Position numbers and translations under genes: made by a program. DNA of 64,000 nucleotides from Agrococcus jejuensis (lineage in GTDB: Bacteria > Actinomycetota > Actinomycetes > Actinomycetales > Microbacteriaceae). Below, piece after piece: positions 7,806 to 16,544 of this stretch (positions are counted from its first letter, which is position 1; each line of letters opens with the position of its first letter). The notes below the pieces were generated by a model. That model was not told where the DNA came from. It was given only the letters and a program-made list of their open reading frames with translations, and did not search any database. The stretch is taken from the NCBI RefSeq assembly GCF_900099705.1, contig NZ_LT629695.1:3162001-3226000 (forward strand), given 5' to 3'.

Positions 7806-8402
7806 GTGGCTGAAACCGGCTTCCCGCCCACTGTCTTCGACCGGCTGCTGCGCGATCGCATCATCTGGCTCGGCGAGGACGTGCGCGACGACAACGCGAA
7901 CGAGATCTGCGCGAAGATCCTGCTGCTCGCAGCCGAGGATCCGAACAAGGACATCTACCTCTACATCAACTCGCCCGGCGGCTCGGTCACCGCGGGCATG
8001 GCGATCTACGACACGATGCAGTTCGTGCCGAACGACATCGTCACCGTCGGCATCGGCATGGCCGCCTCGATGGGGCAGCTGCTGCTCACGTCCGGCACGA
8101 TCGGCAAGCGCTACATCACGCCGAACGCGCGCGTGCTGCTGCACCAGCCGCACGGCGGCTTCGGCGGCACCTCGTCCGACATCCAGACGCAGGCGCAGCT
8201 CATCCTCGACATGAAGCGCCGCCTCGCCGAGATCACGGCCGAGCGCACCGGCAAGACGGTCGAGCAGGTCAACGCCGACGGCGACCGCGACCGCTGGTTC
8301 ACGGCGCAGGAGGCGCTGGAGTACGGCTTCGTCGACCACCTCCGCGAGTCGGCGACCGACGTCGCGGGCGGCGGCGGCACCGATCAGGAGGAGAACCGAT
8401 GA
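7806..8402 (+). CDS. clpP1: ATP-dependent Clp protease proteolytic subunit ClpP1
   Basis: 198-residue serine peptidase subunit. Catalytic triad: S88 in [10 protein letters not shown]113 in LLHQPHG and D162 in DRDRWF. In actinobacteria ClpP1 and ClpP2 form a mixed double ring of two heptamers that degrades unfolded proteins fed by ClpX or ClpC. The GTG start is set by GAAGGAG upstream. The stop overlaps the ATG of clpP2 (ATGA), so the two subunits are co-translated. A ClgR box precedes the pair. Confidence 0.96.
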   Translation: MAETGFPPTVFDRLLRDRIIWLGEDVRDDNANEICAKILLLAAEDPNKDIYLYINSPGGSVTAGMAIYDTMQFVPNDIVTVGIGMAASMGQLLLTSGTIGKRYITPNARVLLHQPHGGFGGTSSDIQTQAQLILDMKRRLAEITAERTGKTVEQVNADGDRDRWFTAQEALEYGFVDHLRESATDVAGGGGTDQEENR

Positions 8403-9061
8403 CCCCGACCTTCGAGGCGGGCGGGCAGTCGCTCGCGCTGCCGCAGTCGCGCTACATCCTGCCGCAGTTCGAGGAGCGCACGCCCTACGGCTTCAAGCGC
8501 CAGGACCCGTACAACAAGCTGTTCGAGGACCGCATCATCTTCCTCGGCGTGCAGGTCGACGACGCGTCTGCCGACGACATCATGGCGCAGCTGCTCGTGC
8601 TGGAGTCGCAGGACCCCGAGCGCGACATCGTCATGTACATCAACTCGCCCGGCGGCTCGTTCACGGCCATGACGGCGATCTACGACACGATGCAGTACAT
8701 CCGTCCGCAGGTGCAGACGGTGTGCCTCGGCCAGGCGGCGTCCGCCGCCGCCGTGCTGCTCGGCGCCGGCGAGCCCGGCAAGCGCCTCGCGCTGCCGAAC
8801 GCGCGCATCCTCATCCACCAGCCGTCGACGTCGGATGCGTCGCGCGGCCAGGCCTCGGACATCGAGATCCAGGCCCGCGAGGTGCTGCGGATGCGCTCGT
8901 GGCTCGAGCAGACGCTCGCGTCGCACACGAAGAAGGACGTCGAGCAGGTGTCGAAGGACATCGAGCGCGACACGTTCCTCTCGGCCGAGGAGGCGCTGGA
9001 GTACGGCCTCATCGACCAGGTGCTGACGTCGCGCAAGACGCAGCCCGCGCTGCTGGGCTGA
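8399..9061 (+). CDS. clpP2: ATP-dependent Clp protease proteolytic subunit ClpP2
   Basis: 220-residue second ClpP subunit, with S115 (LGQAASAAA), H140 (ILIHQPS) and a conserved Asp near IERDTFLS. It has a longer N-terminal propeptide-like segment than ClpP1 (about 35 residues before [10 protein letters not shown]), which in homologues is processed. It is coupled to clpP1 by ATGA overlap. A terminator follows 15 bases after the stop, so clpX, 0.9 kb downstream, is transcribed separately. Confidence 0.96.
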   Translation: MTPTFEAGGQSLALPQSRYILPQFEERTPYGFKRQDPYNKLFEDRIIFLGVQVDDASADDIMAQLLVLESQDPERDIVMYINSPGGSFTAMTAIYDTMQYIRPQVQTVCLGQAASAAAVLLGAGEPGKRLALPNARILIHQPSTSDASRGQASDIEIQAREVLRMRSWLEQTLASHTKKDVEQVSKDIERDTFLSAEEALEYGLIDQVLTSRKTQPALLG

Positions 9062-9076
9062 GCCGAAGGCCACGCA

Positions 9077-9110
9077 CGAAGGCCCCCACCCGATCGGGTG
9101 GGGGCCTTCG
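9077..9110. terminator. Bidirectional terminator between clpP2 and the CopC-like gene
   Basis: A perfect 15-base-pair stem (CGAAGGCCCCCACCC / GGGTGGGGGCCTTCG) with loop GATC, between the two convergent genes. Confidence 0.85.
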
Positions 9111-9138
9111 TCATGCGCGGCGCGACGGGCGCAGCGGG

Positions 9139-9882
9139 TCAGCGCGCGTCGGGGTCCCGGGGCTCGTCGGGATCCTGCGGCTCGTCGCGGTCGCTGAGCT
9201 CCTTGCGCAGCCCACGGCGGTACGTGGCGATGATGACGCCGGCGACGGCGGCGAGCAGGGCGATGCCGATGCCGACGTACGCGAGCGCGGGCAGGCCGCC
9301 CTCGCCGTCGCCCTCCTCGGGAGCGCCCGTCGGGGCCGTCGACGGCGCGGTGCTCGACGACGGCGGCTCGGAGCTCGCGGTCGGCTCCGCGGACTCGGTG
9401 GGCTCGGCCGTCGGCTCGGGCGTCGGCGTCTCGCTGGGCGTCGTCGCCCCGCACGTCGGCGCGGAGGACTGGCCGGGCACGGCTGCGGCGTCGTCGCCGG
9501 GCTGCCACGCGAAGTCGACGACGCCCTCGATCGGGTGGCCGTCGGCCGAGACGAGGCCGTAGCGCATCGTGTAGACGCCCGCCTCGCCGAGCGTGGCTGC
9601 CGTCGAGAGCGTCGGGCCCGAGGCGGTGGTGCAGCCGTCGCCGTAGTAGAGGCCGGCCTGGTCGGTGATGAGGATGACGTTCGACGTCGAGCCCTCGACG
9701 GCGAGCACGTCCTCGCTCGCCGTCACGGTGAACGTCTCCGGCAGCGTCGTGATCGTCGCGCCGTCCTGCGGGTTCGTGTCGACGATCGAGGCGTGGGCGG
9801 GCAGCGGCAGCACGAGGGATGCGGCGGCGGCCGCGAGCGCGAGGGTCTGGATCACGCCTCCACGGTAGCCGCGCGGATGCAC
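9139..9882 (-). CDS. CopC-domain, membrane-anchored copper-binding-like protein
   Basis: 247 residues, exported and anchored by a C-terminal helix (about 207-227) followed by a basic stop-transfer sequence. The CopC domain follows the signal peptide. Predicted cleavage after LPA would leave His (H30) as the mature N-terminus, matching the copper ligand of CopC proteins; the pattern HASIVDTNPQDG and later VSADGHPIEG (a second likely His ligand) agree. A Pro/Thr/Ser/Glu-rich spacer (about 145-200) spans the wall. The GTG at 9882 was chosen because it gives the signal peptide a basic n-region (HPRGYRGG); a GTG at 9855 lacks this. It is divergent from clpX. The exact role in copper uptake or handling is not shown. 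Confidence 0.82.
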   Translation of the reverse strand: MHPRGYRGGVIQTLALAAAAASLVLPLPAHASIVDTNPQDGATITTLPETFTVTASEDVLAVEGSTSNVILITDQAGLYYGDGCTTASGPTLSTAATLGEAGVYTMRYGLVSADGHPIEGVVDFAWQPGDDAAAVPGQSSAPTCGATTPSETPTPEPTAEPTESAEPTASSEPPSSSTAPSTAPTGAPEEGDGEGGLPALAYVGIGIALLAAVAGVIIATYRRGLRKELSDRDEPQDPDEPRDPDAR

Positions 9883-9969
9883 CGGTTCTCGACGCCACGC
9901 GTCACGCTGCACGTTCCTGTCAGCGCGCGACGCTAGGCTCTGTGGCACCGATGGGGAAGGAGCGGTGCC

Positions 9970-11247
<1,278 letters not shown>

Positions 11248-11283
11248 CTCGTGAGGCGGGCGTGGTCGCGCCCGGCATGCAGG

Positions 11284-11302
11284 TGAGGGTAGCCTTACCT
11301 CT
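11284..11302 (+). promoter_or_regulatory. IdeR/DtxR iron box overlapping the importer promoter
   Basis: The 19 bases agree at 14 positions with the DtxR/IdeR consensus TTAGGTTAGCCTAACCTAA, including the central TAGCCT and both GG/CC arms. The TAGCCT at 11290-11295 can serve as the -10 hexamer, which puts transcript start at or next to the GTG at 11304. Iron-loaded IdeR would therefore cover the promoter, giving expression only when iron is scarce. Confidence 0.75.
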
Positions 11303-11303
11303 C

Positions 11304-12113
11304 GTGACGGATCCGCAGCGCCTCTCCGCGACCGACCTCCGCCTCGCCTACGGCAGGCAGGACGTCGTGCACGACGCGTCCATCACGCTCGAGCCCGGCC
11401 GCGTGACGGTGCTCGTCGGCCCGAACGGCAGCGGCAAGTCCACGCTGCTGCGCGGCCTCACGAGCCTGCACCGCCCCTCCGACGGCGCGATCGTCTACGG
11501 CGACGGCATCATGGCCGCCGACCTCAGCGAGCGGCAGCTCGCGCAGCGCGTCGCGATGCTGTCGCAGTCGCGCCCGACCCCGTCGGGCGTGACGGTGCGC
11601 GAGGTCGTCGAGTACGGCCGCTTCCCGCATCGCGGCCGCCTGCGCCGCCGCGACCCCGAGGGCCCCGGCGTCGTCGACCGTGCGCTCGCCGCGACGGGCG
11701 TCGTCGAGCTCGCCGACCGCCCGGTCGCCGAGCTCTCGGGCGGCCAGCGCCAGCGCGTGTGGCTCGCCTCGTGCCTCGCGCAGCAGACGGGCATCGTGCT
11801 GCTCGACGAGCCCACGACGTACCTCGACCTGCGCTTCCAGGTCGAGATCCTCGACATCGTGCGCGACCTCGCCGACGACGGCGTCGCCGTGGGCGTCGTG
11901 CTGCACGACCTCGACCAGGCCGCCGACGTCGCCGACGACGCCGTGCTGCTCGTCGACGGCCGCATCGTCGCCGCGGGCGCGCCCGCAGACGTGCTCACGG
12001 CCGAGCGGCTCAGCGCCGCCTACGGCGTCGCGATCGACGTCGTCACCGACGAGGACGGGCATCTGCACGTCCGCCCTGCGCGCCGCTCGCGGCGCACCCC
12101 TGCCGCCGCCTGA
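11304..12113 (+). CDS. Iron-siderophore ABC transporter, ATP-binding protein
   Basis: 269-residue ATPase of the FepC/FhuC type that powers import of ferric siderophores. Walker A is GPNGSGKS (39-46), the signature LSGGQ is at 144-148 and Walker B is IVLLDEP (164-170), with the switch His in VVLHDLDQ. The GTG at 11304 has no ribosome site; together with the -10 element 8 bases ahead it suggests a leaderless message. In-frame starts at 11262 and 11277 lie inside or before the iron box and are less likely. Binding-protein and permease genes follow at once. Confidence 0.9.
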   Translation: MTDPQRLSATDLRLAYGRQDVVHDASITLEPGRVTVLVGPNGSGKSTLLRGLTSLHRPSDGAIVYGDGIMAADLSERQLAQRVAMLSQSRPTPSGVTVREVVEYGRFPHRGRLRRRDPEGPGVVDRALAATGVVELADRPVAELSGGQRQRVWLASCLAQQTGIVLLDEPTTYLDLRFQVEILDIVRDLADDGVAVGVVLHDLDQAADVADDAVLLVDGRIVAAGAPADVLTAERLSAAYGVAIDVVTDEDGHLHVRPARRSRRTPAAA

Positions 12114-12168
12114 TCGGGCGACGACACCGACTGGGTGCGCTGTCGCGCGCCCGCAGAGAGGATCCGAC

Positions 12169-13143
12169 ATGCGTCGAACCCTGGCCGTCACGGCGATCGC
12201 CGCCGCAGCCGCCATCGCGCTCGCAGGCTGCGGCACGACCGAGGCCCCCGAGGAGGAGGGCGCGGCATCGGGAGAGTCCATCACCGTGACCGACGCTCGC
12301 GGCGTCGAGGTCACGATCGAGGGCCCTGTCGAGTCCGTCGTCGCCCTCGAGTGGGTCGCCGTCGAGCACGTGCAGACCGTGGGTCTCGAGCTCGCGGGCG
12401 TCGCCGACGTCTCGGGCTACGAGGACTGGTCGGGCACGGGCGCGCCGCTCGAGGGCGACCCGGTCGACGTCGGCACGCGCGGCGAGTCGAGCGTCGACGC
12501 CGTCGCCGAGATCGCCCCCGACCTCATCATCGGCGTCGCAGGCGGCACCGACGAGCAGGTCGAGCAGATGGAGGCCATCGCGCCCGTCGTGATCCTGCAG
12601 GCGGCCGACGCGTCGGCGCCGCTCGACACGATGCTCGCCGACCTGCGCCTCGTGGGCGAGGCGACGGGTCGCGAGGATGCGGCCGAGACGGCGATCGCCG
12701 AGTTCGAGACGCACCTCGACGAGCTGACGTCGACGGTCGAGGAGGCGGGTCTCGCCGGCACGCCCATCGGCCACCTCGACGGCTACGAGAACGGCGGCCA
12801 GGTCGAGATCCGCACCTACGAGCGCGGCTCGCTGCTCGCTGCCGCCGCGGAGCGCATCGGCTTCACGACCGCCTTCACGGGCGAGGGCGACGAGCAGTAC
12901 GGCCTCGGCATCACCGACGTCGAGGGCCTCACCGACCTGCCCGACGATGCACGCCTCGTCTACATGACCGTCGGCGACGACGACGTCTTCGCGGGTGCGC
13001 TGCAGTCGAACGCCATCTACACGGGCCTCGCAGCCGTGCAGCAGGGGCACGTCACGCGCCTGTCCGACGGCATCTGGCTGTTCGGCGGCGTGCACTCGGT
13101 GTCGTCGTACCTCGACGAGCTCGTCGCGGCAGTCCAGGCATGA
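12169..13143 (+). CDS. Iron-siderophore ABC transporter, substrate-binding lipoprotein
   Basis: 324 residues. A signal peptide ends in LAGC (lipidated C21), then comes a helical-backbone binding fold of the FepB/FecB class (ESVVALEWVAVEHVQTVG; PDLIIGVAGG). It captures the ferric chelate outside the membrane and hands it to the permease. GAGAGG precedes the ATG at 12169. The stop codon overlaps the permease ATG (ATGA). The specific siderophore is not predictable from sequence. Confidence 0.9.
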   Translation: MRRTLAVTAIAAAAAIALAGCGTTEAPEEEGAASGESITVTDARGVEVTIEGPVESVVALEWVAVEHVQTVGLELAGVADVSGYEDWSGTGAPLEGDPVDVGTRGESSVDAVAEIAPDLIIGVAGGTDEQVEQMEAIAPVVILQAADASAPLDTMLADLRLVGEATGREDAAETAIAEFETHLDELTSTVEEAGLAGTPIGHLDGYENGGQVEIRTYERGSLLAAAAERIGFTTAFTGEGDEQYGLGITDVEGLTDLPDDARLVYMTVGDDDVFAGALQSNAIYTGLAAVQQGHVTRLSDGIWLFGGVHSVSSYLDELVAAVQA

Positions 13144-15218
13144 CCCTCGCGACCGCGAGCACGCCGACGCCGGCCGCGACGCCCGCGCGTCGCACCGGCG
13201 CGGGCGTCGTCGTGCTCGCGGTCGCGCTCGTCGTGCTCATCGCGCCGCTGTCGATCTGGCATCTGTCGCAGGGCACGACCTCCCTCGGCCTCGCCGACGT
13301 CGTCGCGTGGGCGCTCGGCGACGCGCGCCACGACGCGATCCTGCAGGACGGCCGTGTACCGCGCCTCGCCGCCGCGCTCGTCGTGGGCGTCGCCCTCGGC
13401 GTCGCCGGATACGCGATGCAGTCGCTCGTGCGCAACCCGCTCGCGTCGCCCGACACCCTCGCTGTCAACGCGGGCGCCGCAGCGGCGCTCGGGCTCACGG
13501 CGGCGTTCGGCATCACGCTGCCCTTCCTCGGCGGCGCTGCGCTCGCGTTCGTCGGCGGCATCGCCGCAGCCGCCATCGTCGTGGCGATCGGCCGCGGCAA
13601 GGGCCAGAGCACGCGGATGATCCTCGTCGGCACCGCCCTCGCGCTCGCGCTGCAGAGCGTCGTGACCGTGACGATCCTGCTCGCCGAGCAGCAGACGCGC
13701 GGCCTCTTCGCCTGGGGCGTCGGGCAGCTGTCGCAGAACGGCATCGGCACCGTCGTGCAGGCGCTGCCGATCGTCGTCGGCGGCATCGCCGTGCTGCTCG
13801 TGCTCGCCAGGCGCCTCGACCTCCTCGCGCTCGGCGAGGACACCGCCTCGCTGCTCGGCGTCGGCGTGCGCTCCCTGCGCCTCACGACCCTCGTCGCCTC
13901 GGTGCTGCTGGCAGCGAGCGCCGTCGCGATCGCCGGCCCCATCGGCTTCGTCGGCCTCGCAGCCCCGGCGGCGATCCGCCTCGCGGGCTCGCGCATCGCC
14001 GGCCTCCACCGCCACATCCTCGCGCTGCCCATCGCGGGGCTCGCGGGCGCGGCGCTCGTGCTCGTCGCCGACGTGCTGCTGCGCGCCGTGCTGCAGGGCC
14101 GGGCGTCGCTCGACGTGCCGACGGGCGTCGTCACGAGCATCGTCGGCGCCGTCTTCCTCGTCGTGCTCGCTCGCACGCTGCCGGGCGCGAACCAGGCGGA
14201 GCCGATGTCGGCGCTCGGCGAGCGCTCGACGTTCCGCCGGGCGTGGATCCCGATCGCCGTCGCGGCCGTCGCGCTGCTCGCCGTCGTGATCACGGGGCTG
14301 CTCGTCGGCGGCCGACCGATGCTGCTCGGCGACGTCATGAACTGGCTGCAGGGGCAGGCGGGCAGGCAGGTCTCGATCGCGCTCGACGCCGGCGCGCCGC
14401 GCGTCGTCGCGGGCGTGCTCGCCGGCGCTGCCCTCGCCCTCGCGGGCTCGCTCGTGCAGACCGTCGCCCGCAACCCGCTCGCCGACCCGTACCTGCTCGG
14501 CGTCGCGAACGGCGCAGGATTCGGCGCCATCACCGTCATCACGCTGTCATCGGCGGCATCCGGCTGGCTCATCGCCGGCGGGGCGCTCGCCGGCGGCATC
14601 GTCGCGGCGGGCATCGTGCTCGCCGTCGTCGGCTGGCGCATGCTCGGCGCGCTGCGGCTCGTGCTCACCGGCATCGGCGTGAGCGCGGCGTTCGGCGCGC
14701 TCACGAGCATGCTCATCACGACGACCGACCCGTGGAACGCCGCGAAGGCCATCACGTGGCTCGGCGGCAGCACCTACGGCCGCGGCTTCGAGGACTCGCT
14801 GCCCGTGCTGGGCGCGCTCGTCGTCTGCGGCGTCGTCGCCTGGGGCATGCGCCACGACCTCGACCTCGTGCAGCTCGACCAGGACACCCCGCGCCTGCTG
14901 GGGGTGCGCCTGTCGCACGTGCAGCTGCTCGCGCTCGTGCTCGCGGTGCTGCTCACGGGCACCGCCGTCGCCGCCGTCGGCGTCGTCGCGTTCGTCGGCC
15001 TCATCGCGCCGCATGCGGCCCGCGCGCTCGTCGGGTCGGCGCACCACCGCTTCGTGCCGCTCGCGATCCTGCTCGGCGCGACGCTCGTGGGGGTCGCCGA
15101 CCTGCTCGGCCGTCGCCTCATCTACCCCGAGCAGCTTCCCGCGGGCATCATGACGTCGCTCGTCGGCGTGCCGTACTTCATCCTGCTCGTCCTGCAGTCG
15201 CGGCGCCGCGCCCAGTAG
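13140..15218 (+). CDS. Fused double-length iron-siderophore permease (two FecCD domains)
   Basis: 692 residues made of two complete FecCD-type permease units in tandem (about 30-345 and 360-690), each with roughly ten membrane helices. Each contains the family motifs: LVRNPLASPDTLAVNAGAA with GPIGFVGLAAP in the first half, and VARNPLADPYLLGVANGAG with VGVVAFVGLIAPHAAR in the second. Most importers use two separate permeases; the fused form is as in FhuB. It starts by ATGA overlap with the binding-protein gene and has no strong ribosome site of its own. It completes a three-gene importer. Confidence 0.93.
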   Translation: MTLATASTPTPAATPARRTGAGVVVLAVALVVLIAPLSIWHLSQGTTSLGLADVVAWALGDARHDAILQDGRVPRLAAALVVGVALGVAGYAMQSLVRNPLASPDTLAVNAGAAAALGLTAAFGITLPFLGGAALAFVGGIAAAAIVVAIGRGKGQSTRMILVGTALALALQSVVTVTILLAEQQTRGLFAWGVGQLSQNGIGTVVQALPIVVGGIAVLLVLARRLDLLALGEDTASLLGVGVRSLRLTTLVASVLLAASAVAIAGPIGFVGLAAPAAIRLAGSRIAGLHRHILALPIAGLAGAALVLVADVLLRAVLQGRASLDVPTGVVTSIVGAVFLVVLARTLPGANQAEPMSALGERSTFRRAWIPIAVAAVALLAVVITGLLVGGRPMLLGDVMNWLQGQAGRQVSIALDAGAPRVVAGVLAGAALALAGSLVQTVARNPLADPYLLGVANGAGFGAITVITLSSAASGWLIAGGALAGGIVAAGIVLAVVGWRMLGALRLVLTGIGVSAAFGALTSMLITTTDPWNAAKAITWLGGSTYGRGFEDSLPVLGALVVCGVVAWGMRHDLDLVQLDQDTPRLLGVRLSHVQLLALVLAVLLTGTAVAAVGVVAFVGLIAPHAARALVGSAHHRFVPLAILLGATLVGVADLLGRRLIYPEQLPAGIMTSLVGVPYFILLVLQSRRRAQ

Positions 15219-15224
15219 GCCGCG

Positions 15225-16037
15225 TCAACCGGCGAGCGCCCGCAGCGACCGCACGTAGGCGGCGGGCGTCACGCCCGCGACGGTGCGCAGGTCATTCGTG
15301 AGGTGCGCCTGGTCGGCGTAGCCGAGCGCCGACGCGACGTCGGCAGGCGTCGCGTCGGGGAGCGCGAGCAGCCGCGCGGCCTCCTGCAGGCGGATGCGGC
15401 GAGCGACGGCCTTCGGTCCCATGCCGACCGTCGATGCGAGGGCACGCTGCACCGCGCGATCGCTGCTGCCGGCGAGCACGCCCGACGAGCGTGCGCGCAC
15501 CGCATGGGACATCGCGGCGACGGCGGCGTTCGCCGTCAGGCCCTCGCGCGTCGGCACACGGTCGGCAGTCGCGGCGAGCAGCGCCGCATCGGCGGCGCGG
15601 AGGCGCCCGTCGAGCGAGTCCGCCGCGGCGACGGTCGCGAGGATCGCGTGCAGTCGGGCGTCGGCCTCCGCGTCGACGGCGGTCGTGCCCGGGGCGCCGA
15701 TCGGCACGTCGGAGACGACCGCGAGCCCCGCGGGCCGCAGGCGGATGCCCAGCACCTCGCCGGCGCCGCGGATCGTGCGCGTCCACGCTCGCGGCCCCGG
15801 CGTCGTGCGCACGAGCGGCCACGGCACGTCGCCGTGCTCGACGGACACGGTCACGGCCGGCGCCTCGATGATCCGCTGCTCGACGACCTCGTCGCCGAGC
15901 GACCACGCGACGTGCCAGTACGTCTCGACGACGTTCGCGAGTCCGGGATGCGGCGCGTGCCAGGTCGCGGCGAACCGGGCAAGGTTCGCGGGCTCGAGCA
16001 CGCCCGACCGCTCCTCGGGATCGATGGGCTCGGCCAT
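15225..16037 (-). CDS. AraC-family transcriptional regulator
   Basis: 270 residues. The C-terminal AraC DNA-binding domain (about 170-265) contains two helix-turn-helix units, with the second-helix landmarks VASALGYADQAHLTNDLR and the family ending VAGVTPAAYVRSLR. The N-terminal part (about 20-140) resembles the ligand or sensor domain of the DUF6597-type regulators (WHVAWSLGD...). It is convergent with the siderophore permease (6-base gap) and divergent from the DUF6157 gene 48 bases away, the likeliest target. The ATG at 16037 has only a weak ribosome site. Confidence 0.85.
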   Translation of the reverse strand: MAEPIDPEERSGVLEPANLARFAATWHAPHPGLANVVETYWHVAWSLGDEVVEQRIIEAPAVTVSVEHGDVPWPLVRTTPGPRAWTRTIRGAGEVLGIRLRPAGLAVVSDVPIGAPGTTAVDAEADARLHAILATVAAADSLDGRLRAADAALLAATADRVPTREGLTANAAVAAMSHAVRARSSGVLAGSSDRAVQRALASTVGMGPKAVARRIRLQEAARLLALPDATPADVASALGYADQAHLTNDLRTVAGVTPAAYVRSLRALAG

Positions 16038-16085
16038 GTCGCGATTCTGCAAGACGGATGCTGGACATCGCGCGAGGATCGCAGC

Positions 16086-16544
16086 ATGACGACGAACTAC
16101 GCAGGCGCCTTCATCGAGGTCGCGCCCGACTCGACCGCCGCAGGCCCAGAGGTGCCGCCGGCACGCGCGACCCCGAGCGTCGCCGAGCTGCAGCACGCGC
16201 TGCTCGCCGAGCATCCGTACCGGTACACGTCCGACGAGCTGCTCTTCGAGGTCCACGCCATCCGCTCGAGCATTGCGGACGCCGACCGCGACGCCGCGCG
16301 CGCGGCGTTCCTCGCGAAGGACCAGGCGTGCCTGCGCGCGTCGCCGCTGAGCAAGCGCTACGGCTGGGGCACGCACCACGACTCCGACGGTCGCGTCGCC
16401 CTCGTCGGCGTCGGCACCGCGGAGTACGCGGCGCTCGCCGCCGACCCGACGCTCGAGCACCGCCAGGCGATGCGGTCGTCGCGCGCCTGTCCGGGGTCGA
16501 CCAGGCGCGCGACGCCGCGGGTCACTCCAGGCCGCGGCGCGTGA
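16086..16544 (+). CDS. DUF6157 family protein
   Basis: 152-residue cytosolic protein. Family landmarks (from memory of DUF6157) are TTNYAGAFIEVAPDS at the start, HPYRYTSDELLFEVHA, then CLRASPLSKRYGWGTHHD and a closing AMRSSRA. No catalytic motif is known. The C-terminal 18 residues after that block look unrelated and Arg/Pro-rich, and the end overlaps the convergent dcp gene by 23 bases. It shares a short divergent intergenic region with the AraC regulator. Confidence 0.75.
   Translation: MTTNYAGAFIEVAPDSTAAGPEVPPARATPSVAELQHALLAEHPYRYTSDELLFEVHAIRSSIADADRDAARAAFLAKDQACLRASPLSKRYGWGTHHDSDGRVALVGVGTAEYAALAADPTLEHRQAMRSSRACPGSTRRATPRVTPGRGA

Noticed and set aside
9463..9482. Single cysteine in the linker of the CopC-like protein as a lipobox
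   Set aside because: It is far from the N-terminus; the protein already has a signal peptide and a C-terminal membrane helix.
12135..13139. Open frame in another phase running across the siderophore-binding protein into the permease
   Set aside because: The binding protein in the alternative frame has a lipobox and family motifs; the permease begins at the ATGA overlap at 13140.
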